From assembly GCA_018389105.1 (NCBI GenBank), contig JACATO010001459.1:550931-614930 (forward strand): 64,000 bases of DNA. The letters are read 5' to 3'. Positions 1-11,460 of the stretch are shown here, piece by piece. Source of the DNA: Nautilus pompilius. Taxonomy: Eukaryota > Mollusca > Cephalopoda > Nautilida > Nautilidae. Position 1 is the first letter of the stretch, and every line of letters starts with the position of its first letter. Position numbers and translations under genes: made by a program. The notes under the pieces were generated by a model. It ran no database searches. It was not told the origin of the DNA and saw only the letters and a list, made by a program, of their open reading frames with translations.

Positions 1-2475
1 ATTTGGTCACTTAAGCCAGGCTTGAAGAGTGGGATAAACAAAGCTCGTTGCACAAGTTTCCAGAAACATTCAGAATCGATACAGTAATTAGCAAACCCGT
101 TCTATTTGTGTCCAATTGTGACTTTAAAAAAAAAACAACAACAACAAAACAAAACCTTAATACAGTGCCATTTTGGAAAATGGTAATACGTAAAGCTCTA
201 GTTTGATGGGCTACAACCCCGGAGTCACGCGCACAGCTTGTCAAAAAAACCAAATAAGTCCTAATCCTTAATGTTTCCTCTTTTTTTTTTTTGTTGATAC
301 AACTCATTTTTCCCCCCGCTGGGGAGGTGGGGGGGGGGGGAAGTTGGTCTAACAATGCATATCGGCAGAGTTATTAAGTTCCACGCAGTTTCCATCAGTC
401 TTTTGGATTTGTGCATCTTTCACGATGTCACAGATGTATGCAATTTGATTTTAGATTAGGTTTTAAGTTTTTTAGTTGGCGCGTGTGTGTGTGTGTGTGT
501 GAAAGAGAATTATTATAATCCCAGTAATCACAGAACCAATGCTGGATCCAGAAGTTATGGATTTTGACAAGGTAAGTTCGGCAAAGCCATCATTATGAAA
601 ACCGTTCTTTCACTTTGCACGCGCTTCGTTGAATCGAAATGTTTTTTTTAAAAAAATCACCTCGTTTGGCCAGCCAAACACGACGTTCCAGCCGAACCAA
701 AGATTACAAACCTACAAATTTGGCCATCGACAGGGAAAGGGCGACCAGGGCTAAATGTTCACAGCGTCGGTAATTCCATAAAGAAGCTATGATCGACATT
801 CAAATGCTCTAAACTTACCCCTCTCAGTCACCCCAATATTTGGTAAACAGACATCCACTTGTCAGTTTGCTTGTTTCTGGTTATTTTTTTGGTGGGGGAA
901 TGGGTTAAATTGTTTTTTTGTTTTTTTTTTTAAAGATTGAATATAAATAATTACCAAGCAAAAAAAGACAACCATTGCAACTATTTTTTTTCTCTGCGGA
1001 TTGAAAATCGGTGTAGTCGTTTGCCCAACCTGAACATATCGCCTCGCCGAGTGAGACCAACAATCTAATTACCGGTCGGAAAAAGCGGAAAGAGCGCGGT
1101 GGTACAAAACTCACGTCGCAGACATTCTCACTGCTACCGGAAGAAGGAAATTTGCCAGATGGAGCCCCAGAAAGGATTTTGTTGGAATTCAGCTATCTTG
1201 CATACTGAATTAATTAATCACACCTTTGAGTGCAGGTACTAACTATCAAGAGAAGCTGATCTTACGACTAGCAAGATCTTCTGGCTGCGCGAGTTTTTAA
1301 GATGTAGGGGAGGTGCAATTGCTTCTCTTTTTTTTGTGTGTGCGTGGGCCTGAGTGTGAGTGAGAGTGTGTGTAAGGGTGGGTGGGTGGGTGAGTGCGAG
1401 TGAGTGTGAGTGCTATTTTTCAGGAAAATTTCGTATTTTTTTTTTTGTTTATATCTTTTGGAGAGATACACTTTTTTTTTTTTAATTTCCAAAATCAAAC
1501 ACCTTCCTGCCACGACGCTCACTGCCAAGGAAGAACAACGACAAAACCAACAGTCCACTGGAAATAAACTCTCAAGTGTCCATGAAAGCTAATTTGACCT
1601 CCTCGGTTCTTCGATGCAGTCATTAAAGATGAATAATGACCAGTTCTCATCTACAGATCTCAAGATCTCACTTTTATGATATGCCCTTTTTCCCTTTACA
1701 CTGCTATATCGTCAAAATCGTATGGGGGAGGAGGACCCTCTCCACTTCTCCCAGTAACAACCCTAAGCCTCTCGCCAGGATGCTGTGTATTTCTGTTACA
1801 ATACAAAAATATCCCCTGTTTAAAAACACCTCTCCATTCTGAAGTTGTTGCATTGCGCACTCAATAATAATGCGACTAAACAAACAGCTCGCTCTAAGGA
1901 CTGTTTGTTTTTGTTATATTTCAAGCTAAAAGCAATACTTGCCTGTAAAAACTAGACTGGGTGGCAGGAGAGTCCACAAATAATTAATTTACAAGATAAA
2001 CCGAACAAACAATGTAAGGATTAATATACATATAAATACATATATGATAAATTTGATGCATTCGTTTTATGTTGTCATGAGCTTATACAAACAAACGAAA
2101 GCATTATACAAAATGGGTAGTTATACAGTAAAGATTCAGATATAGTAGGATTCAATTGGTCAAATTGGTCAAGTATTATTCAATTCTCCATATATAACCA
2201 TGAACTGAACATTGGACATTCTTCATCCTTATATGATGATTTAAATATCCAGAAAGCTAATAAATAACTTCTGTATTGTTTTAGTACTTCCATCTATTGG
2301 CAAAAATGATCATTTCCCTCTCCAGATATTGTTCACCTCAAACAAAGAAAGGGAAAGCAAAGGTGGTGACAAAAGGTTGAAAATACATTAATGAATCAAT
2401 GTGTGTATGGGATACAGGATGCTCCATCACACACAATTATGGAAGCCAATTAAAAGAGAGTATCACAATAGAGGA
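1..2475. other. Intronic unique DNA, window start
   Basis: AT-rich single-copy sequence with short homopolymers and a GT/GAGT patch at 1336-1412. Two patches look regulatory: 660-800, CpG-containing with TTTGGCCAGCCAAA, and 1200-1235, TAATTAAT next to TCACACCTTTGA. No coding region was recognised. Confidence 0.5.
1208..1231 (+). promoter_or_regulatory. Homeodomain, T-box and TCF-like motif cluster
   Basis: TTAATTAAT (homeodomain-type) abuts TCACACCTTTGA, which overlaps a T-box half-site (TCACACCT) and a TCF/LEF core (CTTTGA). Motif matches are seen directly; regulatory function is inferred from position in a developmental gene intron. Confidence 0.25.
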
Positions 2476-2682
2476 GATAGGGGGCTGGTTGTTACAGGGG
2501 GTAAGTTGTTACAATAATAGTAATTCTTAATCAAGTATAACGATGAGCCAAAATCAATATCATTTGACCTCTGATCCAAAACTGAAAGCACATGACAGAT
2601 AACAGTTCATCTATATGAAGTCAATTATAGCCTCATCACATTTCATTAGGAATTGCTGGTGCTGCAACTAGCCCTATTCTCC
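2476..2682. mobile_element. Foldback MITE, copy 1
   Basis: The left end reads GGGGCTGGTTGTTACAGGGG then GTAAGTTGTTACA and AGTAATTCTTAAT. The right end is the inverted form, TCATTAGGAATTGCTGGTGC then AACTAGCCC. The right arm lacks the ACAACTTACCCCTGT segment present in other copies. Non-autonomous, with no reading frame. The same family recurs at 15507, 18230, 19449 and 26083, with single ends at 31418 and 39827-40243. Confidence 0.75.
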
Positions 2683-2838
2683 CCTCCTCCAAGTTTTCGA
2701 CATGTTAGTTCCTCTTGAGAATACAAACGGAAAGAGTTAAGATAGCAATGCCTCTGTAATTCATTGCAATTTGAGAATAAATATAATAGGGTAGTTAAAA
2801 ATTAGCCAAGATTTTGGCTAATTGAATGCAAAATACAA

Positions 2839-2989
2839 TCTCTCTCTCTCTCTCTCTCCATCTCTCTCTCTCTCCATCTCTCTCCCTACCATCTCTCTCT
2901 CTCTCTCTACCATCTCTCTCCATCTCTCTCCCTACCATCTCTCTCTCTCTCTACCATCTCTCTCTCTCTCCATCTCTCTCTCTCTCTGT
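2839..2989. repeat. (CT)n array with CCATCTCT interruptions
   Basis: CT dinucleotides are broken by regularly repeated CTACCATCTC and CCATCTC spacers, giving a weak higher-order pattern. Confidence 0.93.
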
Positions 2990-3686
2990 TTTAACAAAAA
3001 TAAATAGAGGACATAATTATAAATTAGCTTAATCATTTGCAAGTCTTGATATCAGAAAGTAATTAATTATTTTTTTCTGTGAACAGAATTTTAGAAAAAC
3101 TACTAGCCCTGACATTAAATTGTGTAATACAACTGAAAACGGGGTTAGTTGTGGGTTTGTGGGTTGTAGTTAAGCAGAAGTTTTATGGCAGAGTTAACAT
3201 CAACACGCATATGTGTGTGTGTGCGCACGTGTGCGGAAAAACAAACAAAAAGAAAAGAAAACAACAGTAATTGTAAAGATTGTTTTGTTTGGGCTATTCA
3301 TCAAACTCAGACTTTTGTTTGCATTGAAATTGGGCAGGCTCCAAATATTAGAAAATGTAAAAAAAAATAATAATAATAATAATAATAAAAGTTTATGACA
3401 GGGCCACTGAGGTGACAGGAAATAATTCTACTGACTGCCAAATTGATCCGTCATCAACTGGATCCGGATTGTCAGCGCTGACAGACGTGTTTATTGGATG
3501 CTGATCCACGCCTCAAGCAAAACTATAACAAATCTAACTAGGGGGGGGGGGCCAGGTGCCCACGTTCTCAGTGAGAACGCTGCTGCCGCTGCTGTTGTTT
3601 TCCATGCCGAAATGAAACAGTGAGACCTGTGTGAATTACATGCAGCCCCTGTCCAGGGATATTGGCCACTGAAAATATTCAATAAG

Positions 3687-3763
3687 GCACATGTGCGCGA
3701 GCGCACACAGACGCACACACACACACGCACGCGCGCGCACACACACACACACATACACACACA
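3687..3763. repeat. CA/CG alternating microsatellite
   Basis: Alternating CA with embedded GCGCGCGC; Z-DNA-prone. Reading frames rich in Cys/Val are artefacts. Confidence 0.9.
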
Positions 3764-5710
3764 AAGCCAGCGACAGAAAAGTGATTGTATTACAATAGAA
3801 TAATATCCTGTCTGTTAGCTTGCCACAGTCGATTCTATGAACATCTGTTTAAGCGAATGGCTAAAACACGATACCATTAAAATCTGATATTCCACAAGGT
3901 ATATAGCAAATGTAAATAAACAAAATGGAATGTGGGGGGGTGTGGAAGGGAGCGGGGAGGAGAGAGAGGTGGGTACTCCATTATGGGAGGAAAATCAAGC
4001 CAGAGGAAAGTTGGGGGGAAGAGAGAGAGAGAGAGAGAGCAAGTGGTAGTATTATATCTTGCAAAGAGAAACCCCCCCCCCTCTCCTATGTACAATACAG
4101 TAACAAGCATGCATGGACCAAACTGAATTACTCCCGGTTCCTCTTATGTGCCCTGTGTAAACAATAGGGAGATTGCACATCATCAGAAAGTGACACTTCA
4201 GATGCGGCTTCTCCTCCCCCTCTCCTCCCCCCCCCCCAACACACCCACACCGGAGATTTAAACTACAGGGATTGTTACAATTGTCCAGACATCTGATGTA
4301 CATTAGCAAAAATCAACAGACACAGGGTGGGGGGGGGTGGTGGTGTTAGTGCTCAGTGAAAACCATGGCAAAGAGATTGTTTGCTCCCTCTCTCTCTCTC
4401 TGAACAGACAGCACACAACAACAAGCCGGTCTGCTGACCACGTTCGCTGATGTCAAACACTCAACCAACCGCCTTACTTAACTTAACGTCTCTTATCCCC
4501 CACCCTTAATGGATTTTTGAAAATGATTTCGTTTAAATTGTTCCACAACAGGCACAGCACGATTTAAACGGAAAGATTCACAAAGCTGAAGCTAATCGCA
4601 TCTACCCGTGATTACCAGCAGGGCAATGGTCCGACAAAATGGTTTGGGTACTGGACCTCCGAGGTTGGCAGAGACCAGGCCTCAGCTTTGGCTATACTTC
4701 CCTGGCATGGGTTCTTATTGCTCCTTTTTTCATCAGCCAGCTGCTGTGTGGGTTTCCTTCCTCCGGATCCTCCCAAATCTAGATAGAGATCAAGAGTTTT
4801 ACGAGGGACTTTCACTCAAGGGGGCCCCCAACCCCTACACCGATGAGAAATGGTCTTGTACCCCATCTCAATTGATAACCCAAATACAGAGATTTGTGGG
4901 TAAAGTGTACGACCAAAAACTCATAATAATATACTTATTTAATTTTTCCAACAAATGTAATATACCTAAATTCGTATATACATATATATTATTTCTTAAT
5001 ATGCCAAGTAGATCAATTTTATTTCATCTGAACCATGCTTTACACATTTTATATTTTACCATCGTGACATTCCAGTTTAGGAGAAGCCATGGCCACCTTT
5101 CGGATCGTCCCAGTTATAACCAGTGACATCCAGTCCAATAGAAATCATCCTACAGATGGCGTCACAGGCCAAAAGGATAAAAATTAATCCTGACTGTAGC
5201 CCTAAACCTCGTTGTTTATATAATAAAACAAGCAGGACTTATAGTGCAAACAAAAATCGACCAAAAATAATAAGGCAGAAAATAAATCACAAGAGCTGAG
5301 AAAATAGGAAGCTCCCCGGCGTTTGCAGCAATGACTGGAGAAGCCTTCAAGGGGAAATAATCATAGATTTTAACCTTTTCAGTACAGCTTTTAACCTCCC
5401 TGAAAGCTAATGAGAAAAAGAGAAACTCAAAAAAAAAAAAATAATAATAATGGAAATTATATATAAGGGTGTTGCGAGTAAAACCCTGTTGGATATGATT
5501 TTGGTGATTGTATTTTCAACTACATTTCATTTGAATGCCCCCAATGTATTATTACTGGTAGCTAGAAACGTGGCTTCATAAATAAAATTCATCAAGCTCA
5601 AGCATAAAAAAAAACAAAAATTTTCTGACCTGATTAAGGAGAAAAAAATGCACAGAAGATTTTAAAAAGTGAAAATCCTTGTCTTGTTCCATTTGCGTAC
5701 GACACACACG

Positions 5711-5743
5711 CTCTCTCTCTCTCTCTCTCTCTGTAATGACATC

Positions 5744-5781
<38 letters not shown>

Positions 5782-5947
5782 ACATCATGTCTCTCTCTCT
5801 CTCTGTAATGACATCATGTCTCTCTCTCTCTCTCTCTCTATCTCTCTGTAATGACATCATGTCTCTCTCTCTCTCTCTCTCTCTGTAATGACATCATGTC
5901 TCTCTCTCTCTGTAATGACATCATGTCTCTCTCTCTCTCTCACCATA

Positions 5948-5980
<33 letters not shown>

Positions 5981-6034
5981 ACATCATGTCTCTCTCACCA
6001 TATCTCTCTCTTTCTCTCTCTGTAATGACATCAT

Positions 6035-6073
<39 letters not shown>

Positions 6074-6081
6074 ACATCATG

Positions 6082-6114
<33 letters not shown>

Positions 6115-6120
6115 ACCATA

Positions 6121-6151
<31 letters not shown>

Positions 6152-6316
6152 ATCTCTCTCTCTCTCTCTCTCTCGTAATGACATCATGTCTCTCTCTCTC
6201 TCTCTCTGTAATGACATCATGTCTCTCTCTCTCTCTCACCATATCTCTCTCTTTCTCTCTCTGTAATGACATCATGTCTCTCTCTCTCTCTCTCTCTCTC
6301 TCCATCTTTCTCTCTT
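5711..6316. repeat. CT array punctuated by GTAATGACATCATGT and CACCATAT cassettes
   Basis: About 12 copies of the exact or near-exact cassette TGTAATGACATCATGTC are separated by CT runs of 8-40 bases, with additional CACCATAT inserts between 5940 and 6245. The cassette centres on TGACATCA, one base from a CRE. Reading frames of 121 and 185 codons across it are artefacts of the even-length repeat. Confidence 0.95.
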
Positions 6317-6489
6317 GTGATTTCCCAGCATTCCATTTTCAACCCCTCAAAGAAGCAATGTCCATTTTACAGTTCACATGTAAAGATATCTTATTTATAA
6401 TCAACTAATTTGTTGTTTGTTTTTTTTTTTAATGTGTGACAGAAATATTTAAAAATCCATCTTCAAGTTTAAGCATCAACATCTCAGGG

Positions 6490-6640
6490 AGAGGGAATCA
6501 AACATTCAAAAAAAAAAAAAAAGAAAGAAAGAAAGAATTCAAACCCAAGTAATCAAAGTCACTTGAATCTACCTTCTGATCTTTTGATTTTGTTAACCTT
6601 AAATCATTATACCGCCTGTCAGCTACCAGATCAAATCAAA
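6490..6640 (-). repeat. Possible tRNA-derived SINE
   Basis: On the minus strand GGCGGTATAATGATTTAAGG resembles an A-box region and TTGGGTTTGAATTC a B box, followed by a CTTT-repeat and T run. The spacing is somewhat longer than in a tRNA. It is a decayed candidate; no close copy was found in the window. Confidence 0.35.
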
Positions 6641-8310
6641 TCTATTCCGTATACCTAATTTCTGGTCAGCTGGATTGAATACAGCTTTAATAGCCTAAAG
6701 GAGCTTCTCTATAATTGGTAAAGTTCCCAGTCAGCTGGTTCAAAGAAAGAAAGTTAGATTCTTTGGAACCTATCTATCTGTGAAGCAGCACATTTCCAGG
6801 GAAGTTTTAGCTTCTAAGAACAAAAGGTTATTTATTTATTGGTGGTTGTGGTCTCAGAGTAGATGATTTGTTCGGGCATTTCCCATCACTTTACAAACAT
6901 CAACAGAACTACTTGCCAATAATAAGGCGCATTTTTGTTTCGTTTTAAGTTAATGGTAAATCTTCAAGAAAGTTCCAATCTGCGACTCGAAGAACCTTTA
7001 TAGATCTAAACGCTCAATTACCAAGAAAAATCCTTTTTTTTTTTTTTTCATATTTCAAGTCATCAATAGGAATTAACTCCAAGAAAGCAAACTGCATTTT
7101 AACTCTTCGAGTGGCAACACCGCAGAAAAAAAAGAAGGGAGGGCGACACACAACAGTACGGAGGAATAGAGAATAAAGGCATTTCTGGGAATCATATCTA
7201 TTCATTAATTACAACTTTCACAACCAAGAAATTAGAAAGCGAGGCTACTTTTATATATATTTTGGTTCACTCTTTGCGCAATTCATAAGTGTGTTTAATG
7301 CCAACGTTCAGAACAAAATCGATATTAGTTTATTCAACCCTGAAACATTCGGCGGCGTGTGTTCTTTTTTTATTATTTCGGTTTTGTTTAAAGCTGTCAT
7401 TTCTATTTCCCCTTCAGAATGTGTACTGTCACCCTAACTAAATACCCTGATCTTGCAAGTTTTGTTGTTGGTAACCCTGTACTACTTACTCCGCCTCTTG
7501 TTTTCTTTTTCAGAAACCAAATATAACCATTCCGGCCACTGACCAAAACAGAAATCAACCACGTACCATTAAACTTCCACCACAAACAATTCTGATGGCA
7601 TAACCCTGTCTTCTTCTCATTTTAAGATTCCCTCCCCTACCCCCCTTTTTTTTTAATTAGTAGTATTTGCCACATAGATAGTTTTAAACCCATACAAGTG
7701 CATTAGGTATATCACATGACTACTGTTCTCTAAGTTGGTCTGGTGGCCCGAAGTTAAGTCCACTGGGGCTGCCCCTCAGTTTGCCATATTTACCTTGCAC
7801 AATTTGTTCCCCACATCTTCAAAAAATGAAGAGTTCAAGTAGGGATTTTCCCTGCCAAAGTCGACAGTGCCCACCTAGTCCCTTAGTGATGCAGAATAAC
7901 GGTCTCTAAAGAAATACCAGGCAGCCATGCCAGGGTAGTCTCCCTTGTAGAGACCAGAAAACGAAACGAAATATTATGTTGTTGTAGTAAGGCCCTTAAA
8001 GTTGTTGCAGCAAGACAAAATATTGCAAAATCTCATTAGTTTTTCGCAAATGCAGCAAAAAAAAAGGGGGAAAAGGAAAGAAAAACAGCAACAATAAACC
8101 CATTGCAAACATGACTTCTAACAATTGTAAACTGTTCTCCTTTGTTTCAGTCAGGCGTTCTGGTGGCTGAGCATTTCCGCGCAATACCAAATTGAGGGTG
8201 GGATGGCTGTTTTCTTCTTCCCCTTTCCTGTCAGAAGATAAACATGGGTAATTTATAACTTTGCGTATTTGTTAATTTTTTGGGGTTTTTTTTTTAGGTT
8301 TCCTCTCCAG

Positions 8311-8530
8311 AATGGTAATGCAAATTAATGTCACGAGAAAGTCAACAATATACGGAGTGACACACCACAAACAATGCGCCTCGTGGACAATTTGCATGTA
8401 GGGTGGGCACGGTGCGGGGGCAAGCGAACATCCGTGGGAAAAATGCAGGGGCATATTAATAATTCATGCACGGCAGCAGATGCTGCACGCCAGTTATACA
8501 CTGCGGTGATTCAGACGACAAAGAGGAAAG
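8311..8530 (+). promoter_or_regulatory. POU octamer / SOX-type motif cluster
   Basis: ATGCAAAT at 8318-8325 and its reverse complement ATTTGCAT at 8390-8397 are perfect octamers facing each other 64 bases apart. Between them lie two SOX-type words, AACAATA at 8344-8350 and AACAATG at 8370-8376. TAATTCATGCA and a CAGATG E-box inside GCAGCAGATGCTGC follow at 8458-8485. The block is unique and well mixed in composition. Function as an enhancer is inference. Confidence 0.4.
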
Positions 8531-11199
8531 TCAACACCGAAGCCAGAGTATGACATCTCATCAATGTATTTCTTTATTTCAGTATAATCAACGCACAAGG
8601 AGCCTGCACCCATTCAGCAAAACATCGATCTGGGACTACATCAGATCTGAGGACAGAGGTGGGAGGGGGATGAAAAAAACACAACCAATGACGATGACAT
8701 GGGCATTGGGGGGGGGATTCCAAAATGTCGAGCCCACTATCAGAAAATAAATAAGCAAACAAATACAAAAATCAATCTATGCTCATCATCGAAATGCGGA
8801 AACCAGTGCAATAATTGGTGATGGAATGCATTATCTTCTCTTGTTGAATAACAAAAAAAAAAAAAATAAGATATATAAAGAACTCATATTTATACACACG
8901 ATTAGAATTGACTTGCCCTTCCACCCTCCCTCTCCCTCTCTCCATGTTGCTTGCTAAAGACTACATATAATCACATCCATTTCTTGACCGACCGGCAATT
9001 AGGCTTATCGTGTAATTCTTATTTCCTTTTTTTTTTTTTTTTTTGGATAATGGCTCCAAACGTCCTTTTGTTATCATCTCATTAACGACGTGGGTCATGA
9101 AGTACAAAGATCTTCCATTTCAGCAATTCATCTTGAAATTCTTTGCGGAAAAGTCGGAGAGCCAGCTTTTGGGGGCATAAATAAAACAGAAACAGGCCCG
9201 CCCCGACAGCTTCCCGTCCTCAATTTTTCTTTAAAACATATGAAGCTTATCACCATACAAATCTGAATGGTTTCGCCGGCTGACCACGCATTTCATTAAG
9301 GAGCGATGTCTGTGATGTGGGGTCGTTTCCTATGATTCTGCCCCTCCCCCCACAGTTGTCTGCCAGGGTGGGGCGGCGGGAAACCTTGGTTTCCAAAACA
9401 AATTTATTCTTGAACAACAATGGCCATCTTATGTGAAACAAAGTGAGAGACCCGGCCTGGAGTAGGTTGCCAGGGCACCAATAACTCCTAATTAAACGTT
9501 TTTCCCGTACCAAAAACATTTGTACAGACAACCAGACGAGCCACAGGTTGGCTAGAAGCTACAATACCGGTGCCAATAACACACAATTCTCCAACCCTTG
9601 AACACTGGCAATGGCATAGATGCGAAGAAAACACCAAGGACATTCAGATGGAACTTGGCTGAAGCAGCTCCGCTGCATTGGCATCCAGCCGGGTCCCATT
9701 CAAACGTCAAAAAAAAAAAAAAAAAAACTATTAATCGGCCAAAAAATAAATAGTTTGTTAATTAGTAATAAAACCTTAATGTGGGCAATTCAGTTTTGAT
9801 GAGGGTTTTTTTTTCAAATTTCCTCCCGAGCCAACAATAAGATCAGCTCAAAGGAAATTGGTAAAACTACTAAATGGGTATATGTCTACCCTATTAAACA
9901 AAGAATCATTAAAGACTCAAAGCCATTTAGGTAGAAGCCATGGGAGGCAACCGCGTACGTAAAATCTCTTCGTTTATCTTCTTCATCGAATTTTCAAAAC
10001 TTGATTCCCTTTCAGATTGGAAAAAAAAAAGGGGGGGCTGTTTGAGTTAATTCTAAGCTAATCTTCCCCAAGCTGTTTGTTTATTTTTCTTGAAGCTTTG
10101 TAATTTAAAGCAAACGCTTAGTTTGTCATTCTTTTATTTTCTTTGCCCAGTGCAAATAGGCAGATTAATTTAAGCATCCATTTCAAACAGTGGGTTCCGT
10201 CCTTTCTTCCAACACCACCACCACCCCCCAACCCCCTTTCGCCTTGTCCTCTCCCCCACCCCCTCTCCCCACAACCCAGCAAACGTTTTCTTTTGATGGT
10301 GCACTTCATTACTAGCTTTGTCTCAAACACAAATTGTCCAGAAGACAAGTTGCTATACCTACCACTTAGTGCCTGGAGGTACGCTGTAATCTTCATAACA
10401 AAACAAGAGGCTTGGGTTGCAGGAAATGATTCAATTCCAAGCCTATCCGCCCCCCAACCCTCTTCTCTCTCTCTCTCCCCTTCCCTCCCCGCAAGGAGGA
10501 TCCAGGATCCTGCCATTAGCTGCTCTGTGAGCATTGTAATTCAGATTTAAGATGGCTCACCTGGTCCCCCTCTAAAAGAGTGCGTGTGTGTGTGTGTATA
10601 TCCCTCCTACATTCCAGTTATAAATATTTCTCTCTCTCTCTCTGAATAAATACAGCTTTCATCTCAGATTCCTCTCCAACACAATCATCAATTATTTTGT
10701 TTTACAAATGGACAAATGACAAAAGTAATAATAGACAGAGACAAAGAAAATCCCAAACAAATTCAAACAAAAAGCCAACAACACAGTTCTCTATTTTCTT
10801 CGGTTCCCTGTAATTATCTATTTTCATCCTTAAAAAGAAGGCAGGGATAACAGCCCTTCAGTACCAATTAACCATGCACCCTTAGAGATAACTCTTGAAA
10901 GGAAACATTTAAAAGTAATGACTGGTTTTGAAAAAGAAACGAAACATTTGTAATGGTTGCTATGACTACAATATATTTTTATAATAATTTTTAATTCAAT
11001 CACAACTCTGTAGGCTAAAGAAAAGAACCGAAAACTACCTATTAGTGTTAAGAAATTCAGTTAAACTAGCGCTACTACTTGAGCGGGATGCTGAAGAGAG
11101 GAGGGTGGGGGAATAAAGAATAAAGAAGGGGCTGTGGTGCCAGATAGAAAAGGTGCAGAAATGCACGATGCATGCAGACTTCAGCTGCCATAACAAAAG

Positions 11200-11460
11200 A
11201 ACATAATGAAACTCTTCTAATTAGAAGTGGGAGAAAACAGGAATGGACCAGAGATGAGAAGCATGCTAATGAGTCGGCTCAGAGAAACTATATCCCTGTT
11301 TAGACAATAAACATGAGCCAAGATCCACTTGCGCGGGCGTGCGTGAATTCAAACTGCAGCCGCCATTAAGCTGCCAGCCTCCATGACGACAATGGCTACT
11401 CACACCTTACCAAGTAGCATGGCTAACTCGACGCAGTGTCCCTTATAAAAACACAGCATC
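11200..11460. promoter_or_regulatory. Unique block with a TAATTA palindrome
   Basis: A perfect 14-bp palindrome, CTTCTAATTAGAAG, at 11214-11227 surrounds a homeodomain core. Downstream sequence has CCGCCATTAAGCTGCC, AACAATAAAC-like and GATGAG words and no simple repeats. It is a candidate cis-regulatory block only. Confidence 0.25.

Larger units (their letters stand above)
2683..5700. other. Intronic DNA with CT, CA and homopolymer repeats
   Basis: Contains the CT tract 2839-2989, (AAT)n at 3368-3389, a CA/CG tract at 3687-3763, GA at 4020-4040, and many C or G runs (3541, 4071, 4226, 4328). A unique, better-mixed segment at 4560-4900 has a 172-codon plus-strand frame that I could not assign. 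CAGATGGCGTCA at 5153-5164 is CTCF-core-like. Confidence 0.5.

Noticed and set aside
660-690. NFI site in TTTGGCCAGCCAAA
   Set aside because: The half-sites TTGGC and GCCAA are 2 bases apart instead of the usual 5, so it is only an imperfect palindrome.
4608-5126. 172-codon frame as a possible exon or gene
   Set aside because: The C-terminal third is AT-rich and hydrophobic by composition. No family was recognised and splice context is lacking. Kept only as an unassigned unique patch.
5851-6408. 185-codon plus-strand frame rich in Ser/Leu
   Set aside because: It is a translation of the CT array and changes meaning with any slippage. No start context, domain or homologue.
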